A stretch of DNA of 64,000 nt, taken from NCBI RefSeq assembly GCF_003144195.1, contig NW_020290018.1, forward strand, positions 202,916 through 266,915, given 5' to 3'. Shown one piece after another: positions 63,223 through 64,000 of the stretch. Position numbers and translations under genes: made by a program. The notes under the pieces were generated by a model, which made no database searches, was not told the origin of the DNA, and worked only from the letters and a program-made list of their open reading frames with translations. Position 1 is the first letter of the stretch. Each line of letters opens with the position of its first letter. This stretch comes from Ceraceosorus guamensis (lineage: Eukaryota > Basidiomycota > Exobasidiomycetes > Ceraceosorales > Ceraceosoraceae).

Positions 63223-64000
63223 CTTGAGGAATGTTGATGGGAAGTGGTCGAGTGTCGGTAGTAAGAGGGAAGACGCGTTGGTATCTTGTCTGCATGGGCA
63301 CTCGCATGCCTTGCGTTCACAGCCTGGCTGCTGGCTCCCCAAGCCCACCTTGGTCAGGGCGCACGCCGGGCGCCGCTGCACGACAAAAGTTTGGTTCCGC
63401 CACGTGGCCGTAAGGGCCAGCCACTGCGGGCGCGCGCCACGCGCTGCGGTGAAATCCTAGGTTGAGCTGATGCGGGCGACGCAGTCAGGCAGGCAGATGA
63501 GCTGCAGCTGCTTGCATTTGGCTGGTACCTTGGTTTCTTCCGCTGGAGCCGGGATCTCGCACTCACGAGTGCACACACCGACATTACATTCCTAATTTCA
63601 TCATCCATCTCATTCGACAACCCCAAGGACCGACACAAAATGTTAGTACTGACTGCTTGAGGTCGATTCATCTGGGCTTGCGCGCATACATTCACAGCAG
63701 CGACGGGACCCGTTGGTAGTTGGGCGGAGATTGCAGGGCACGAGGCGAGGCTAAACCTTGTCAATGGCTGCTCTGCGATCCTGGTACCGACAACTTCACA
63801 CCCGTCGATCGGGGGTCATCGAATGTTTAGCAGTGGTCGTGGAAGGTCGGAAGTTGGGCGTCAGATAGGAGAAACGAAATGCGGCAAGGCTCGGAGGCGC
63901 CGGGACTCAATAGGCTGGATGCCGAATGGAGCTGCGACGGCCCGGAGGGCCAGGAGCGGTGCAGCGGCTGCTGCCCTTGCTTGTTCAACGTTCTGCAACA
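63223..64000. other. Terminal region, RPS9 promoter side, no firm gene
   Basis: About 780 nt. It should contain the RPS9 promoter. Open frames here (for example 63764-63354 on the minus strand) do not resemble proteins I know. A short Ala-rich forward frame begins with an ATG near 63920 and runs off the end of the window. It might be the 5' end of a gene, but there is too little to judge. Confidence 0.35.

Overview
The window is nuclear DNA of an intron-rich basidiomycete, most likely a smut-related fungus (Ustilaginomycotina). That placement is inference. It rests on GC-rich coding sequence, many short introns (mostly about 55-120 nt, GTGAGT/GTAAGT-type donors), fungal-only families (DUF1776, Fmp27, Sip5, Atp14) and intergenic DNA littered with short words such as ATTCGTGATT. 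I resolved 20 protein-coding genes. Most are multi-exon models in which reading phase closes at every junction and the protein matches its family across the joins.

Layout. 0-5 kb: a secreted A1 aspartyl protease (+), a 110-residue single-pass membrane protein (-) and a short-chain dehydrogenase (+). 5-11 kb: a membrane-anchored YtcJ-type amidohydrolase (-), then a divergent DUF1776 protein (+). 11-20 kb: an otubain deubiquitinase (+), the retromer subunit Vps35 (+) and an Nhp6-type HMG-box protein (-). 20-27 kb: a large gene-free stretch, pantothenate synthetase (+), and tail-to-tail with it an ACOT9-like acyl-CoA thioesterase (-). 27-39 kb: one 11.6-kb gene for an Fmp27/BLTP2 bridge-like lipid-transfer protein of about 3,730 residues (+). 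39-45 kb: an unrecognised, probably nuclear protein (-) and a NIPA-type Mg2+ transporter homologue (+). 45-53 kb: Pex6 (+), then a divergent pair for two F1Fo-ATP synthase proteins, the inhibitor IF1 (-) and subunit h/Atp14 (+). 53-64 kb: a Sip5-type RING protein (-), Erg28 (+), a two-LIM-domain protein (-) and ribosomal protein uS4/Rps9 (-), with no firm gene after that.

The genes are mostly ordinary housekeeping functions in mixed orientation: mitochondrion, peroxisome, retromer, sterol and CoA biosynthesis, translation. There is no operon or biosynthetic cluster. I saw no retroelement, DNA transposon, CRISPR array, rRNA or convincing tRNA. The clearest functional neighbourhood is the IF1-Atp14 head-to-head pair.

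The most unusual observations concern gene structure. They include a thioesterase gene with two apparent GC-AG introns next to a 10-nt exon, a 24-nt otubain exon carrying part of the catalytic loop, a dehydrogenase whose first coding exon is only the ATG, and a frame-preserving 72-nt intron in the giant lipid-transfer gene. I did not find a clearly new multi-gene system. The unknown nuclear protein, the small membrane protein and the dispersed intergenic words are the least explained items.
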